Origin: Metopolophium dirhodum
Taxonomy: Eukaryota > Arthropoda > Insecta > Hemiptera > Aphididae
DNA length: 64,000 nucleotides
Assembly: GCF_019925205.1 (NCBI RefSeq)
Contig: NC_083566.1
Span: 13,082,001 to 13,146,000, forward strand
Direction: 5' to 3'
The notes under the pieces are model-generated. The model was not told the DNA's origin. It searched no databases and was given only the letters and a program-made list of their open reading frames with translations. This document shows, one piece after another, positions 25,418-39,026 of the stretch. The position numbers were made by a program, and so were the translations under genes. The number at the start of each line of letters is the position of its first letter. Position 1 is the first letter of the stretch.

Positions 25418-25464
<47 letters not shown>
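25383..25464 (+). mobile_element. Severely 5'-truncated retroposon with a 45-base poly(A)
   Basis: CAATGGCCTATGTTGCCGCG and GGTTACCCAAT run directly into 45 uninterrupted A (25420-25464). The short unique part matches the end of the 18291-18533 element (ATGGCCATAGTTGCCGGG..CAATAAAA) with a few changes. A long pure A tract points to a fairly recent insertion by target-primed reverse transcription. Alternatively, the A tract is a stand-alone homopolymer beside an old repeat. Confidence 0.55.
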
Positions 25465-25468
<4 letters not shown>

Positions 25469-28400
25469 TAATATAAAAACAACATATCATGAGAATACGA
25501 GATAAATAGAATCTAATTAAATGTATTAAAATGCAGACACATGCATACATAAGCAGATTTAGAAGTCAAATAATGAAATAGATAATTGATGATATGTGTG
25601 ATTTTTAAATAGATTAGTCTCATCACTGATCACATATTTTACGAATATACTATTATATGCGTATTATACCTCTACCTAACTTTAAAATAATTACACAAAG
25701 ATGATATTATAAAATTTAATTTATTTCATAAAAAAATATAACTTTTTATCAACCATTGAATGAATATATAATTCAATATGTAGGTAGGTACCTTGTACCT
25801 CCTAAAAAATCATTTTGTCGATATGATATAATCATACAACGCCACAATAACGGAGTATAGTAAATAAAGCACAAAATATAGTACAAATACAATATTTGTT
25901 GTTTAAAATTAAAAAACAACACAGTTTAAATGCAGAACAGAACAAAATAAATTATCGATACATATATTATTATCCCCACATAATAGTTATCAACAACAAA
26001 TTATGAATATATTACACAGATCTACAGTATATTCATCTGTTTCTAATATTCGAGATTATTTTTTTAATTACAGACTTTGTAGATAATGCTTTATAAGAAA
26101 TATCTAGATATAGCCTTATTGTTATAATTTAATACTCGTGAAATTGTTTTCCAAATTAAACTTGATATATATCTTGCTTATAAAAAAAATGTATAAACAT
26201 ATTATCTATTAAGTTTCACTATCTCGAATCATATCGTATAGGTACCACCTATATATTATTATCAGCACAGTTCCGATGGCGATTCGTTAAAAAAACAATT
26301 ATAATTATTGGTGTCACACGATACACCGCGTGAATTCATAATAACTTGAAAAGTTTGATATTATTACAGCTGCTAACCGTTGCCTTGGATTCATCGATCA
26401 CTCTCGTGAAGTCGTGAGTCGAAGGGTAGGTACGTGTCAATGTTCCCATATAGAAGTGTAGAACTTTATTATATGTATTTACGTATTATGCTTATAACGC
26501 GTGTTTTGTTCGCGTATACCTCTAATAATTAGCTGGTGTTTCACACATCAAATAATACTATATAGGCCATAATATCATTATAAGTTGCAAATCCTGCAGA
26601 GTAGCTATGTAGGACGTTATGATATAGTAATATAGATATAGCATAAAGTTGCAGATTGATTGTTTCAAGTGTGTGTGTGGGTTCACTGAATTTGGTACAT
26701 TGTGGTGCATTTCACCCGTGGTTATTGCGGTATTAAAATGACGGGGGTTAACCACGTTTTCCAATCCCGTAGTAGGAAGCTCGTACATCGCAACTACTAT
26801 GTTTGCATAAAACTAAAACTATAAGGATCGAATTATTGATGTAAATACAAACGAACACTCAATATATAGTTTCACACAACTTTAACATAAGTATAATCCA
26901 TATCGCTCAAAAAGCTGCCAATACAAATAAATGACTCCTTGGTTAAAGTATAATAAATAACAATTACTATATATATAAGTATTTAAATTTTAAAGTTCAA
27001 GTTGTTATGCTAAATTATGGTTGTAATTATAACTATATTATACTAAACAATAGTATATATTATTCTCATTATAATATTATTATTCTGAACACTTGAAATA
27101 TGCTAAACTATATAAATGGAAATTATTGATTTAATTTCATTGTTATACAGTTTATTTGAACAAACTCAAACGTTAATATAATTTATATTACCTATAATAT
27201 ATAAGTTAATTGGAAGTCTTCAATAATTTAAACTTGGAAACTATCAACCATATTTCGCTAAAAAAATGTAGATTTATTATTTAAGTCTATCAGCTGTTAT
27301 ATTATGTAAGCACTAATATTTTGCAGTATTGAAAAAATTATGAAATTAAATCATTATTTGAGTAGGTATTTGCAAATACTAAAATAATGTAATTATAATA
27401 TAAAACTCACTAAACTAAATATTTAGAAAATATTGATCAATATTTTTATTTTATACAATATTACTGGTAAACCTAATAGTATAATAGGTGCCTTGCATGT
27501 TTAAATTCATATTTTAATTTTTAATGTTATTATTTTATACCTATGTAATATTTGAATTAATTAAAATAATCCTTTGTTGCTTTATGGAATATTATTTTAA
27601 ACATTTCGAAGGCTATAATAAAGTGTTTACTGATTAGGTTATATTCCTACTTAAACTATATAATACGTATACGGTATAACGGTTTACCTACCTACTTGTA
27701 CTTAAAGTATTAAATTATTCATAAGAAAACTAAAACATTTTTATTTAATGATCGAAGTTTCTTTTAACATAACACAAGGACAAGAGTAGCAGGAAAAGTT
27801 AATTTGTTCATTAAGGTTAGTTTTTAAAAAAATTTTGCGAACAATCAAAGTTTTTGTTCCTGTTGAACTTATTTATTTTACCGTTATTCGGGTTATAACG
27901 TTAACTAGGTTAATTAATTATTCTCTTAAACTTCATACATTTTCCTAACTAAATTGAACATTTTTAAATGTGTTGATGAATTCTTGTATACCTAACACTG
28001 TCCTTAGTAACTAGTAATATTAAAAAAAAACCTATTCTATAGGTAATTGGTGTTTGATATTTTTACCTATGTAATAATTTAACGTAATATTTTAAAAATA
28101 AGAAACAAAAACACATGAAAAACAGTTATACTTGTTTTATAATGATGTACCTATACATACATGATATTTTCATATCGAGTAATTTTTTTAACTATACCAA
28201 AACTTAAACGAGTTTATAGGTTGCATTCATGTAATATACAAATAAATATATAAATTAATAACACATATCACAGACTATGCTGCTGATGAGCCATTGCGCA
28301 GCCTGCGGGTTGATACGGACTGACAATATAATAGATTAATAGAACCATAGTAATTATCAAAGATTCCCTAAGATGCATATTTTTCTCATCTTCGTAACAT

Positions 28401-28949
28401 TATAAGTATTATATACCTATCTTGGAAAATTTCAATTATTTATGAATTTATGATTATTAAAATTGTAATATTATGTTTGTATGTAAATGGCATTGTTCTA
28501 ATGTAAGTACCATTGTAATGTGGTTGTCATATTATGGTGTAACCATTGGGTCCCACCATCCATTATTTCGAATAAATACAATTAAATAACAATATAATAT
28601 ACAAATTATATTATAATATTTATAATATATTATTCGTGATGGAGTAATTATTAATGTTTTTCAAAGTGCAGATTAATATGCAAAGACGACATTGTATATT
28701 TTATTATATACCAGGTATACTCGGGAATAATTTGTCGACGACGAATAATTTGCGCCGGACACGTATATCTATATATTATACCTGCTTAATACCCAGTACA
28801 TTACAGTCCCGTGGAAAATCTTTCCATAAGAGGAAGCTTTTATTTTCTAGAGTTTTATGTTAAACACGATAAATCTAATCTGGGTTTGTTCTATTTATTT
28901 TGTATTATTTTTATTTATACGCATTTCAATTTATTATTCATCCGATTGC

Positions 28950-29350
28950 CATTTCTACTACGCCCCGAACCCGGACTTCTTTAGAAAAATGTCAGCTTTT
29001 GGCCAGCTCTAGCGACCTTTATTTAATAATACACATTTATATAATATAATATATGGCAGTGGGCACGCATCATCCGGTCCCAAATCCAAATCCCACCGGT
29101 GAGTTCCGTACACGAGTAATGAATACAATATATATAAATAATATGTGTGTGTGTGTGTACTCATCGCGTTTTATTCACAACAACGTTATTACTGCTGTGG
29201 CTCAAGCCGTTGTTATCGTAATTGGTCGCGTATACACATATATATACATTGTATTATAAGTATAAACCACCACCGCCGCCGGTCGCCACTGCTCCGTAGG
29301 GGTTTGTGCGTCAGTGGCGCTAAGCCGATTTCCCAGATCCTTTTACAGTG
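28950..29350. other. CpG-richer island in intron 1, with a possible alternative first exon
   Basis: GC-richer than its surroundings. It contains an ATG at 29053 followed by 15 codons (MAVGTHHPVPNPNPT) and a consensus donor CCG|GTGAGT after 29098. That donor would leave phase 1, which matches exon 2. The start context is weak (no purine at -3) and a phase match occurs by chance one time in three, so this is only a candidate. A (TG)n run follows at 29144-29158. Confidence 0.2.
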
Positions 29351-32144
29351 GGTACACGCGATCGCCAATGTCATGCCATGTTCGATATATTATATTGTAT
29401 ATAGTTAGGTACAGTATGTGAGCTGCCCAGAATTTATTATTGAATATATGCTTATTGCCGTATACAGCGGTCCGCATCGCAAAACCCTTATTAAACTAAC
29501 TATATAATTATAATACGTAAACCTTATTATTACTTTTATTATTATTATTATTATTTTTTTTTCATATAACTGCGTTAGTTTGGTTTTTATTAATTTCTTC
29601 GACATAAGCTACATTATTTTATCACAATAATTTCACCCTTGCGGTAGTGGTTAACCCGTAGGTAATAATAATAAAATATCTTAAAATCTAAATGATAATT
29701 TACAACGGTTGATTGTGATTATAATAATAATAATAATAATAAGTACTAATAATTATTATTATCACGGTGCGCAGCGATTTGTTGTTCATACTTATTACTC
29801 AATAGTGTACTCATTTACATTTTTAATAGCGTAAATACCTATATCATACTATCAAACTTATATTTTTAATTAATTTTCTAATACATTTGGTATAACTTGA
29901 CTTATAAACGTAAGTGCGTTGTTGTTTGAATAATATGTATACAGCCGTTCTTTCTTTTATTTTCTCGCGTGTCACAGTACAATCTATTTTATTACTCGTT
30001 TATTAAAATCATATTTGAAGAAGTTAAACGCGAATATAAAATGATAACATTATAAATCTTTTGTATTTAATTTTTGAACAACAACAACTATTGTCCACAG
30101 TTTGTCCTCGTGCGTTGTTTTAAGCAATTTATGTACAGGCCACAGACTACTGAAGTTCTAAATACTATATTATTATATGTTTTATTTTATTTTAAAAAGT
30201 TGTTCATGATACATAAGTAAGAAGCCGCGGGCTCACTTTTATATAGGATATAGTGGTGTATAGTGTATTAATAATTATTAATACCTTTTTAAATACAATA
30301 ATAAATAATTGTATTTGAATTATAAAAATATATCATTAATTATTAATCAGATCGCAAACATAATTTTTACATACTATTGCACAGAGGGGTTTTATCAAAA
30401 CTCCAGTAGGTTAAATAATAATTGTAACTTATGATTGCAAAATTAAATTTCTTTAATTTTCAACAATGTTACTTTAACTGAAATTCTAAGGTATTATTTT
30501 TATTAGGAATATTTATTTTCTAAACTCACATTTTTAAACGGTTACCTGTGATAGGGTATTTTTTTTTAAACTCTTATCATTATATTTTAAGTTAAACTTT
30601 TTTGAATGACAACATATATTTTTAATTTCATGTTCCTATATGTTGAATATATTTCTAAAAATTTAAACACATACAAATCGAATTTCAATTAGTATTACAA
30701 CTTTTAATTTATAAGTAGAGTATTTGGTATCTGGTAGGTATTTATAGTACTTACCTTATAAGGACCAATAATTGACCAGGGGTAACAAATACTTAATTGT
30801 TATTATTTAATATTAACTAATATATAGTATGCAAATCGAATTATTAGGTAGGTATTTCAGTATTTGAAAATATGGTATTTAAGTATACCTACTTAAAATT
30901 CTAAATATCAGAATTTGAATAAATCCACTATTAGGAAAAGAAACAGAAGTGAGCATGCTTTGTGAATCCAATAATATATAAAAATAATTTTTAAAAAACC
31001 GTTCAATAATTTACAATTAATAGGTAATTAATATTTATAATATTTATTATTTATAAACTATTCATAGAGTTAAAATATAGTGAACTATAAACTTCTAGGT
31101 AGTAGAATTGTATATTGTTACAGTGAATTACAGTAAGTAACAATCCGTTCAATTGGGCTTATCATAATTTTAGGTATTGCGTTACATTTATTATTATCTG
31201 TTTTCATTTTTATAATCTAATTATTTTTTTTATAATTATATTATTCTAAAAATATCCAAAATTTAAATTCCATGGATATTATTATTTTTGTAAACTATAA
31301 AACTATTAATTTTATATTGCGCTCAATTGTTTAAGTAATTTATTATTATTATTGTACCTAATAGTTTCGACAGCAGGGGCCATTATCTATTTATTATTTA
31401 CTTGACTGTTTGTTACAACCAAATACATTTTGAATTCGCCTATTGAAAACTATCATTTATACTATAATTTCAAGGTACAATTAATAATTTTCTATTGTAA
31501 AAATATATACCTACGATTACTAAACTAATATAGGTAAGAAAACAAAATATATGATTCAGAATTTGATAATCGTTATTCATTTTAATATAATAATTATGTT
31601 TCTATATGCCTAATAATTATTACCTACATATTATATTAGAAATTAATTATCATATCAATTAATTTATTAAATTAGAATACTTAAGTTAAACTAATCGTTC
31701 ATTAATATAATACACATACCTATCTATATTGCGATTATTTATTGCTATTATTAATACGAGAATACAAAGTTTGTAAACTATGTTTATTTTATTATCTGTA
31801 TATTACCTAGGTATACTACAACTGTGACAAACACTGCAAGACAAGCTAATATTGATATTTGACATTATAGAATTGATTATATAAATTTTAAATTAATAGT
31901 ATTGACAACAATAAAAATAATGAAAAATTTAAAAAATATTTAACGATTCTTTGAAATATCATTTTATACATGCGAAATCTTTAACTATGTATATACAATA
32001 TACATACCAACTAAAATTCCCTACTGGATATTTAGACTATTTTAAATGAAAATTAATCTCATTATATTATAATGAATTGTTTCCTCCACTAATTTTGTTA
32101 ATCACTTAGTTCCAAATCTTATAATTATAATTATGACTTACTAG

Positions 32145-33112
32145 CTGTATTACACAGCCTTACCCAGGGATAAATGAATCCGAGACGGGGTTGGCGGATA
32201 GTAATAAACTAATAAGTAATAACTAATAACTTATAAATAACTATTTTACTTACATGATCCAATTGCAATCAGAAATAAATGAATATGTGGTTATGATTTT
32301 AATAATATTATCATAGTGGGTAAGCCAACCTAAAATAACTGGTTCAATCTATTATCTACAATTTCATTGAATTGTCAAAATTGCTCGAGTATTTTTTTGA
32401 TTCTATAAGCATCAGCAATACACTTTTAATTTTAAGCATTATAATAGCTGTTACTTATAGCTTCTATTCTAATACTCTGACGACCCGTCCGCGGGATACC
32501 AAATAATATATGAACAAATTTAGTGCCAATTGGTCAAATACTGTGGATATGCTAGCGTCATTTAGATCTAATCTGACTAAATAATACCTGTAATAGCCGA
32601 CTATCTAATATAATCAATATATCTATCGTTTCCGTTTTGCTTGAATTTTTTTTTGTCAAAATCGGTCGAGTAGTTTTTTAGTATATAATATAAACCAACA
32701 AACCTCAACTATACATTTTCCCTCTAGTATTAAATAATAGATGTTACTCAAATTGTATATTATATAGGTGCAATAGCTTTATCAGTCTAAAAGACAAAAT
32801 ATAATAAAATACAGAAAATTATACCAAATTATTATATTTACTATTTCATTATCTGTAACCAACGCCCAATGGCAACCCTATATATAAACAAAACCATATT
32901 CGATTTTCGTGAGCCGAAACAATATTAATTTGTGAGCCACCCTATAGTGACCAATTGGGGTTGAAATACGAAGCTACAAACATAAACCATCTCCGAGTCT
33001 CAAGGAATCTAATGATACAACATTTATTGAAAAATATTCAGTAGTTTTTGAGACTATATAAAGTTCCAAACAAACTTAACATTCATTTTTATGTATAAGA
33101 AGATAATATATC
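32145..33112 (+). repeat. Longer copy of the ACTAGCTGT / AATGGCAACC family
   Basis: Starts ACTAGCTGTATTACACAGCC, then a GACGACCCGTCCGCGGGATA block, an AAAATCGGTCGAGTAG block with AACCAACAAACC after it, then AATGGCAACCCTATATA, TTTTCGTGAGCCGAAAC and a second CAGTAGTTTTTGAGAC..CCAAACAAAC block before TATAAGAAGAT. Blocks like 'ATCGGT.GAGTAGTTTTTGAG..AACAAAC' are often found near the 3' ends of insect non-LTR repeats, so the stretch may be two copies in a row. No ORF survives. Confidence 0.5.
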
Positions 33113-33349
33113 AATAAATAAATGGTTTATTATAACGATGCTTATTTATCTTGTTCGTAATGTTTTACGAAATTCCTCAATTAATCCAATCATTGCCTTT
33201 ACAATTTGTGTTCACTGTATAAAATAGGTGTATAATGCCTAGTCCTAGAGTAATAATGGAAAACGCTTGTCAGCATATTATTTTAATCCGATTAAAATAT
33301 TTCTTAGCAAAGTGTTATGTTTAAACGTCCGAATACATCGCATCATAAT

Positions 33350-34045
33350 CTATATTTTAATACAAATAAAAAGCTGTCCATTTGTAATCGCTACAATCAA
33401 AAACAGCTTGACCGATTTTAGTAATTTTTTTTTTAAATGTTATTAATATTTAGAATGAGATTTTTATAAAAAAAAAATTAGGGAAAAAATGAAAGGTTTT
33501 TTCAATGGGATTTTTCTATATAAATGGTTATCATTGCGGTTGCCGGTTGCCTATATAATATAATAATAATAAAAAACGTGTAGAAATTAGTATGTATATG
33601 GTTGCCACGAGTTACACTTAATATAATTTATAGGATTTAATAATATTTTAACTTATAATTTTGATATTTGGTCACTAATATATTTTTAACCCACAATGGT
33701 TTATTCGAAGTTAATAGAGACTCAAAAACTATACTGAACCGTTTTCAATAACAGTTATTTCAATAGATTTCTTGAGACTTAGAGGGTGTTAATAGCTCAT
33801 TTTTTTAACCCCTATAGGTAGCTAAATGTAGCTCACGCATGCATTTTTTTTTCAGCTCACGAAAAAAGAATACTTTTTTTTTGTTAATTTATGTGGTGGC
33901 TATTTGGTTACATATTACAATAATATTATAATTAGTAGAAATATGGTATACCTATACATTTTTTTACAAATATATTTATAAAAAAAAAAAACAAATCTTT
34001 GGAACGGGAAATGCCGGGGGCCCGTATGGGACAGCTATAGTATCA
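33350..34045 (-). repeat. Inverted copy of the ACTAGCTGT / AATGGCAACC family
   Basis: Read on the minus strand it starts TATAGCTGTCCCATACGGGC. It continues with TTTTTTCGTGAGCTGAAAA, a CTCAAGAAATCTATTGAAAT block and a GGTTCAGTATAGTTTTTGAG block, and reaches AGCTGTTTTTGATTGTAGCG at the far end. These correspond in order to blocks of the direct copy at 32145-33112. The pair is therefore in head-to-head inverted arrangement with about 240 bp between. Confidence 0.5.
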
Positions 34046-35089
34046 AATAAATATGTAACAATGGCAATATGGTTTTAATAATTACTATGTTTATTGATCA
34101 TACATTTAAAGGAATATTATAATGTACATGATTAGTGCGTAATTTTGTTCTAAAATAATTAAAAGACCAGTTTAATACTATTCATTATGAAGATTTATTT
34201 TTATGTTAGTATCTAATGCCTATTTAGGCACATAAAATATATTGTAAATAAATTAAACATTAATTAAAAATAAATTCATAACATAATATATGTAATATGT
34301 GTCATTTTTATATAGGTAAACTTGTACGTATACAAGATTACAATATGCTACTATTTAAACACATGCTTCTATAACAATAAATAAAAATGTACATCTGTCT
34401 ATAATATTTATAAACATAATGAGTACCAATCATAAAAAGAATAATAATAATTATTATTATCCAGACTACATTAAATGTAATAATTTGATAAACTTTATAG
34501 TATAGAACCTATCTATATATAACATAAAACATACTATAGTGACATACGTGCAGCGTATCTCTAGATTCCATAGGTCTACTGCTTTCTGCAGAAATATATT
34601 GTTAAACTATGACCAGACATTATTTTTATTTAAAAAAAAAGAAGAAGTTTGTAGAAAATTTTAGCAATTAATGTGATACATACTTATACTATGTTACTAT
34701 ATACGTTAAATTTGAAAGAAACAATAAATAGTTGTATTTGAAAAACAATTTAAAGCCGAGCTTGAGTAAAGCCTAGCTTTTTTCAATTTCTTATTTATAC
34801 AGTTTATTTATTTTTTCAAACTGTTATCATCTTATACGTAACACATGTAAAATGTAATATATATCTGTAATGACCATTTGACCAGTTAATATTCCTCGTA
34901 AAATTAAATATGTTCTGTAATTCAGATAAAAATAATTGCATATTTCCTTGTTTCTTATATAAATATATAATGCACGTTGACACGTATAAGCTTCAAAATA
35001 GTATTGATGATTACAAATTATGAATGTTTTTTTCTGTTTTCTAAAACTCTCCGATAACACCGTAATACAATATTATTGTATAGAAACAT

Positions 35090-35500
35090 TGGTGATTTAC
35101 TACTGTTTCGGTAGACCGTGTGAACAGAAACTCATGTCAGCGCCGACCATTTGTCACAAAAATAATAGAATGAAAAAATCACCCCACACCTCTCGTGCTC
35201 TCTTCACACTATATATTATTATACCACCATAATATATATATATATATATATATACATATTATATTTATACTGCACTCGTTTGTGTGTGTATTCTCGTAAT
35301 AATGATTCAACACGTTATCAGACGTCATAAAACGCCAATAACAATCGTATTAATAATGAAGACACAATGCGAGGCCGTGCAAAAGGGGATCGACGAAAAT
35401 ACACGCCACCGTAGTAGTAGCAGTGCAGCGCGGGGGTGGAAAAACGAAATAAAACGTGTACATTTCAAACGCGTCGACCCTACCGCACTCGAGCGTAAAT
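35090..35500. other. CpG-richer island in intron 1
   Basis: Mixed-composition sequence with raised CpG (for example ACGCCACCGTAGTAGTAGCA, CAAACGCGTCGACCC). A 145-codon frame runs 35284-35721, but its second half is TG/TA repeat translation and no domain is visible. A (TA)n run lies at 35231-35254. Confidence 0.35.
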
Positions 35501-35897
35501 CATGTATATATCTGTGTATATATTATGTTTGTGTGTGTGTGTCTGTATACAATATAACATCGGGTATATATTATATGTACATAATATGTATAAATATATA
35601 TTTGTGTGGTTTTTTTAAGCCTCACTGCATGCGTATATACGAGTGTGTACGAACAACAGTGGTAATCCATAATGAAGCCGTTTTATTCCGTCGTTTCAGT
35701 CCACGTTGTAAATTAACGTGACATTTATTATCGAGATTACAGATTTTGCACCCTAAATAATAAAAATAACAATAAAACAAAAATTATTATTCGTTAAAAA
35801 ACCACATTCGATTATGATGTCATCCGACAGACGCGCATTCACAATCGACGTGTCTGCAGATAAGCCCGGCGGATATATTAAAATGCAATAATCGACT

Positions 35898-35899
<2 letters not shown>

Positions 35900-35933
<34 letters not shown>
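35900..35933. repeat. (CA)17 microsatellite
   Basis: Uninterrupted CA dinucleotides. Confidence 0.95.
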
Positions 35934-35936
<3 letters not shown>

Positions 35937-37289
35937 ACACGCTTAGTTTTACGCCGCAAGCGACTGTTTCTAATGTGGTGGAGTTGTCGGCTACCAATAA
36001 TATTGTATTACCTAGTACTTATACCTAAATAGTTACGCCGTCGATCTGAAAATGTAATATACATACAGCGTTTTGTTTAAATGTAATATTATTTTCATAT
36101 TATAGTATACAGTATACACATTACACGTAGATACAACTACAGACTTCATCTGAAGGTGTAAACGATTTTTAATAACAATATCGCACCAACTTCACTGATA
36201 ATATTGACGTATAGGAATCAATTTCCAAACTTAGGTACATGTTATTATAGGACCTATATCATGATACTGCGGATACTGCACTCTGCAGGTATGTCATATC
36301 GTTATCTCTCGAGGTTCCAGCAATAATAAAAATGTTTATAAACAATATAAATTATTAGAGTTAGAAAAGTTCAAGAAATCTATTTTTTTGGAATATTCCA
36401 TCTATATGAAAAATAGATATAAATCTTATATTAAAAAAAATAACAAATGTTTTAATATCTAGTTAGGTACCACCTACATACTTAGAGACAAGACACCATT
36501 TTCAAAAGTATATGTTTATTGTATATTTCAATATTTTTATATGAAACATAAATAAACTTTTAACATACAATGTAGTATGTAGAAGTTGCTTTATACGTCT
36601 ATATAAAATAACAATTTAAACAAAACTATGTAGTTACTACATAACCTCATACAGTCATAACTCACAAGTCATAAACTCATAAGAATAACTCATGAGTCAT
36701 AACAATAACATAACACATTTTAAAACTAAAATAAATAATGTCCGATGTTTTAAAATACTTTCAAAAATTATATTTTATATGTTTGTAAGGAAATAATATA
36801 AGGTAATCATATCGAGGGCCCTATATTTTGGGTGCAAATTCTTATGTACATTCTTATGTAAATCTTCAAGAGTGGCGACGAATTGGATGGGTATCAATAA
36901 ACAATATTACTGTACTATAATAATATTATAATACTACTAAAATATAGTTAACATGATTGAGCTGCCTATACGCAGTAATGGTTATACGTGCATTTGGTGC
37001 ACTAAGTTTTCAAAATGCGAAACTACCCCACCACCACCGATTTCCGATATTTTAACATATTTTGGTACATTTTTTTCATGCCTGCAGTTGTACGATATGG
37101 GTACGACTGCATAATATGTCTGTACCTACGAGGGTCGTATATGTGCAGTAATAACTAATAACTAAACACACATAATATATATAATTGTTGAAACGATATA
37201 AAATAAAAGCCACCTAAAAAATAAGAACAGTACACTTTTTAGTTTATAGTATAATATTGTCCCTTTACTGAATAATATGCAGTGGCAAC

Positions 37290-37770
37290 TACCGCGGTGG
37301 TCGTTATAATAATAATATTATATTATAAACTATAAATTATGTTATATAATTATAATGTGATCGCGTTACCGCGCACACAAACTGCACACACACTATAACC
37401 GCGTTCGAATTGAATTAGTAGAAAATCGGCTATCTGTCAGCGAATCTGCCGATAAGGGCACGAGCTAAAAACGGGGTGAAAAAAAATTATAATAAACATA
37501 GAGACCAATTTTACCGTCGTGCTGCACGGGGGCGCCGTCCAATTAAACGTAATTCGGATTATTATTAAAACGGGATCGCGTGTCGAATTATATGTCTGCA
37601 GTAGTCTGTATATAAAATAATAATAATAATAACGACGACGATGGTTTATTATGAAAAAAAGTTTTCGGTCTACGGCGAGAGGGTGAAAATTAAACTGTAC
37701 ATGCGTATATATTATAGTCACAGCCTTCGCAGCACATTCGTGCACTAGTGCTGAGCACAACACGCTGCAA
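37290..37770. other. CpG-richer island in intron 1
   Basis: Raised CpG and balanced composition, for example GTGATCGCGTTACCGCGC and CACGGGGGCGCCGTCC. A 108-codon minus-strand frame (37437-37763) lies across it but has no recognisable domain or start context. It could be an enhancer or an alternative promoter. Confidence 0.35.
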
Positions 37771-38780
37771 GCGTTGTAAAACGTAGTAGGTATATGTATA
37801 TAATATTTATAGGTAGGTACCAGTTATAAGTCGATGCCGTACACATGTATAGGGCAAAAGTCGCGGTATACTGCGTAATAGGTAATAGGTATTATAATAT
37901 TATAATAATGTGTGTGTATATACAGGATGATTTATTTTTACACTATTGTATGCATTTCGTGATTTTGACAATAATAACTATTATTTTTTTCCTGTTTAAT
38001 TTGTATTTAAGCTTTATAAAGATTTGTTTATGAAATTTAAATTTTTAGTATTTTTTTTTTAAATTCTTGAATTGGTTTAGCTACATATTTAATTTGAAAC
38101 TTATGTTTATTATAATTATAAGAATATAAAGTAGACATATGAAATATTATAGACCATACCTAGATATAAAAGTTCTGCAAAATATTATGGTGCACTACTA
38201 TGATAAATTGTACTTAAAATGCTTATAAAGTTATAATTAATAAATAATTATTACCTATAGTTCAATACCATCAGTACATCGTGATATACTGATATATATT
38301 ATATACTGATATATATTATGATGTTTATTAAAATATGGTACATGTTATTTTAAAAACTTGAAAAATTATATTCCGATAAGAATTAATGTAGTAAAACTAG
38401 ATTATATTTTTATTTTTGCAAATATAATATATTATTTATGAAGTTGTAAGTATGCTTAAAATTGTTTGCAACCAATAATTCCAGATTTATCAATAATTAT
38501 TATGATGTAAAAAAATATCACCCTGTATACCGATACATACAATAGCTATTAACTTTATTTAATATGTATATAATATAATATTATACCAGGTATAATATGT
38601 GTTATTATTATTATGGTAGGTATAATATACCAGTGGTGGTGGCGGTGGCGTCTGATTCCGCTAACGAGGGTATCGCGTGCCTTGTCCGGATATATGCCGG
38701 GTTTATAGGTATACCTAGGTATATATAGGTAAATAGGTAATTGTTGTTTTTTTGACAAACAGACAGGACGGCAGTGGCTT

Positions 38781-38860
38781 GGTGGTGGTGGTGTTGGTGG
38801 TGGTGGTGGTGGTGGTGGTGGTGGTAGTGGTGGTGGTGATGGTAGTGGTGGCGGCGGCAG
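38781..38860. repeat. Imperfect (GGT)n tract
   Basis: About 80 bp of GGT/GTG trinucleotides with TTG, AGT and GAT interruptions ending in GGCGGCGGCAGCGG. The minus strand reads as a polyproline frame, which is a repeat artefact. A smaller GGTGGTGGCGGTGGCG lies at 38634-38649. Confidence 0.9.
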
Positions 38861-39010
38861 CGGCACCGCCGGAACGTTAATCTGATTAGTGCAAAAGAAT
38901 TAAAAAAAAAAATTAAAAAACTTTCGTATTTTTTTATTTTACAACGATTATGTGTAAGTACATATACACGATGCTCAAGGCAATAAAAATGTTCGTTTCA
39001 GAATCGTTAA

Positions 39011-39026
39011 GCGCTCTCACGAGCGC
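39011..39026. other. Perfect GC hairpin GCGCTC-TCAC-GAGCGC
   Basis: A 6-bp perfect GC-rich stem with a 4-base loop in otherwise AT-rich intron. There is no T run after it and no associated gene. Its role is unknown. Confidence 0.5.

Noticed and set aside
35284..35721. 145-codon plus-strand frame
   Set aside because: The second half is a translation of TG and TA simple repeats; no domain, no splice context.
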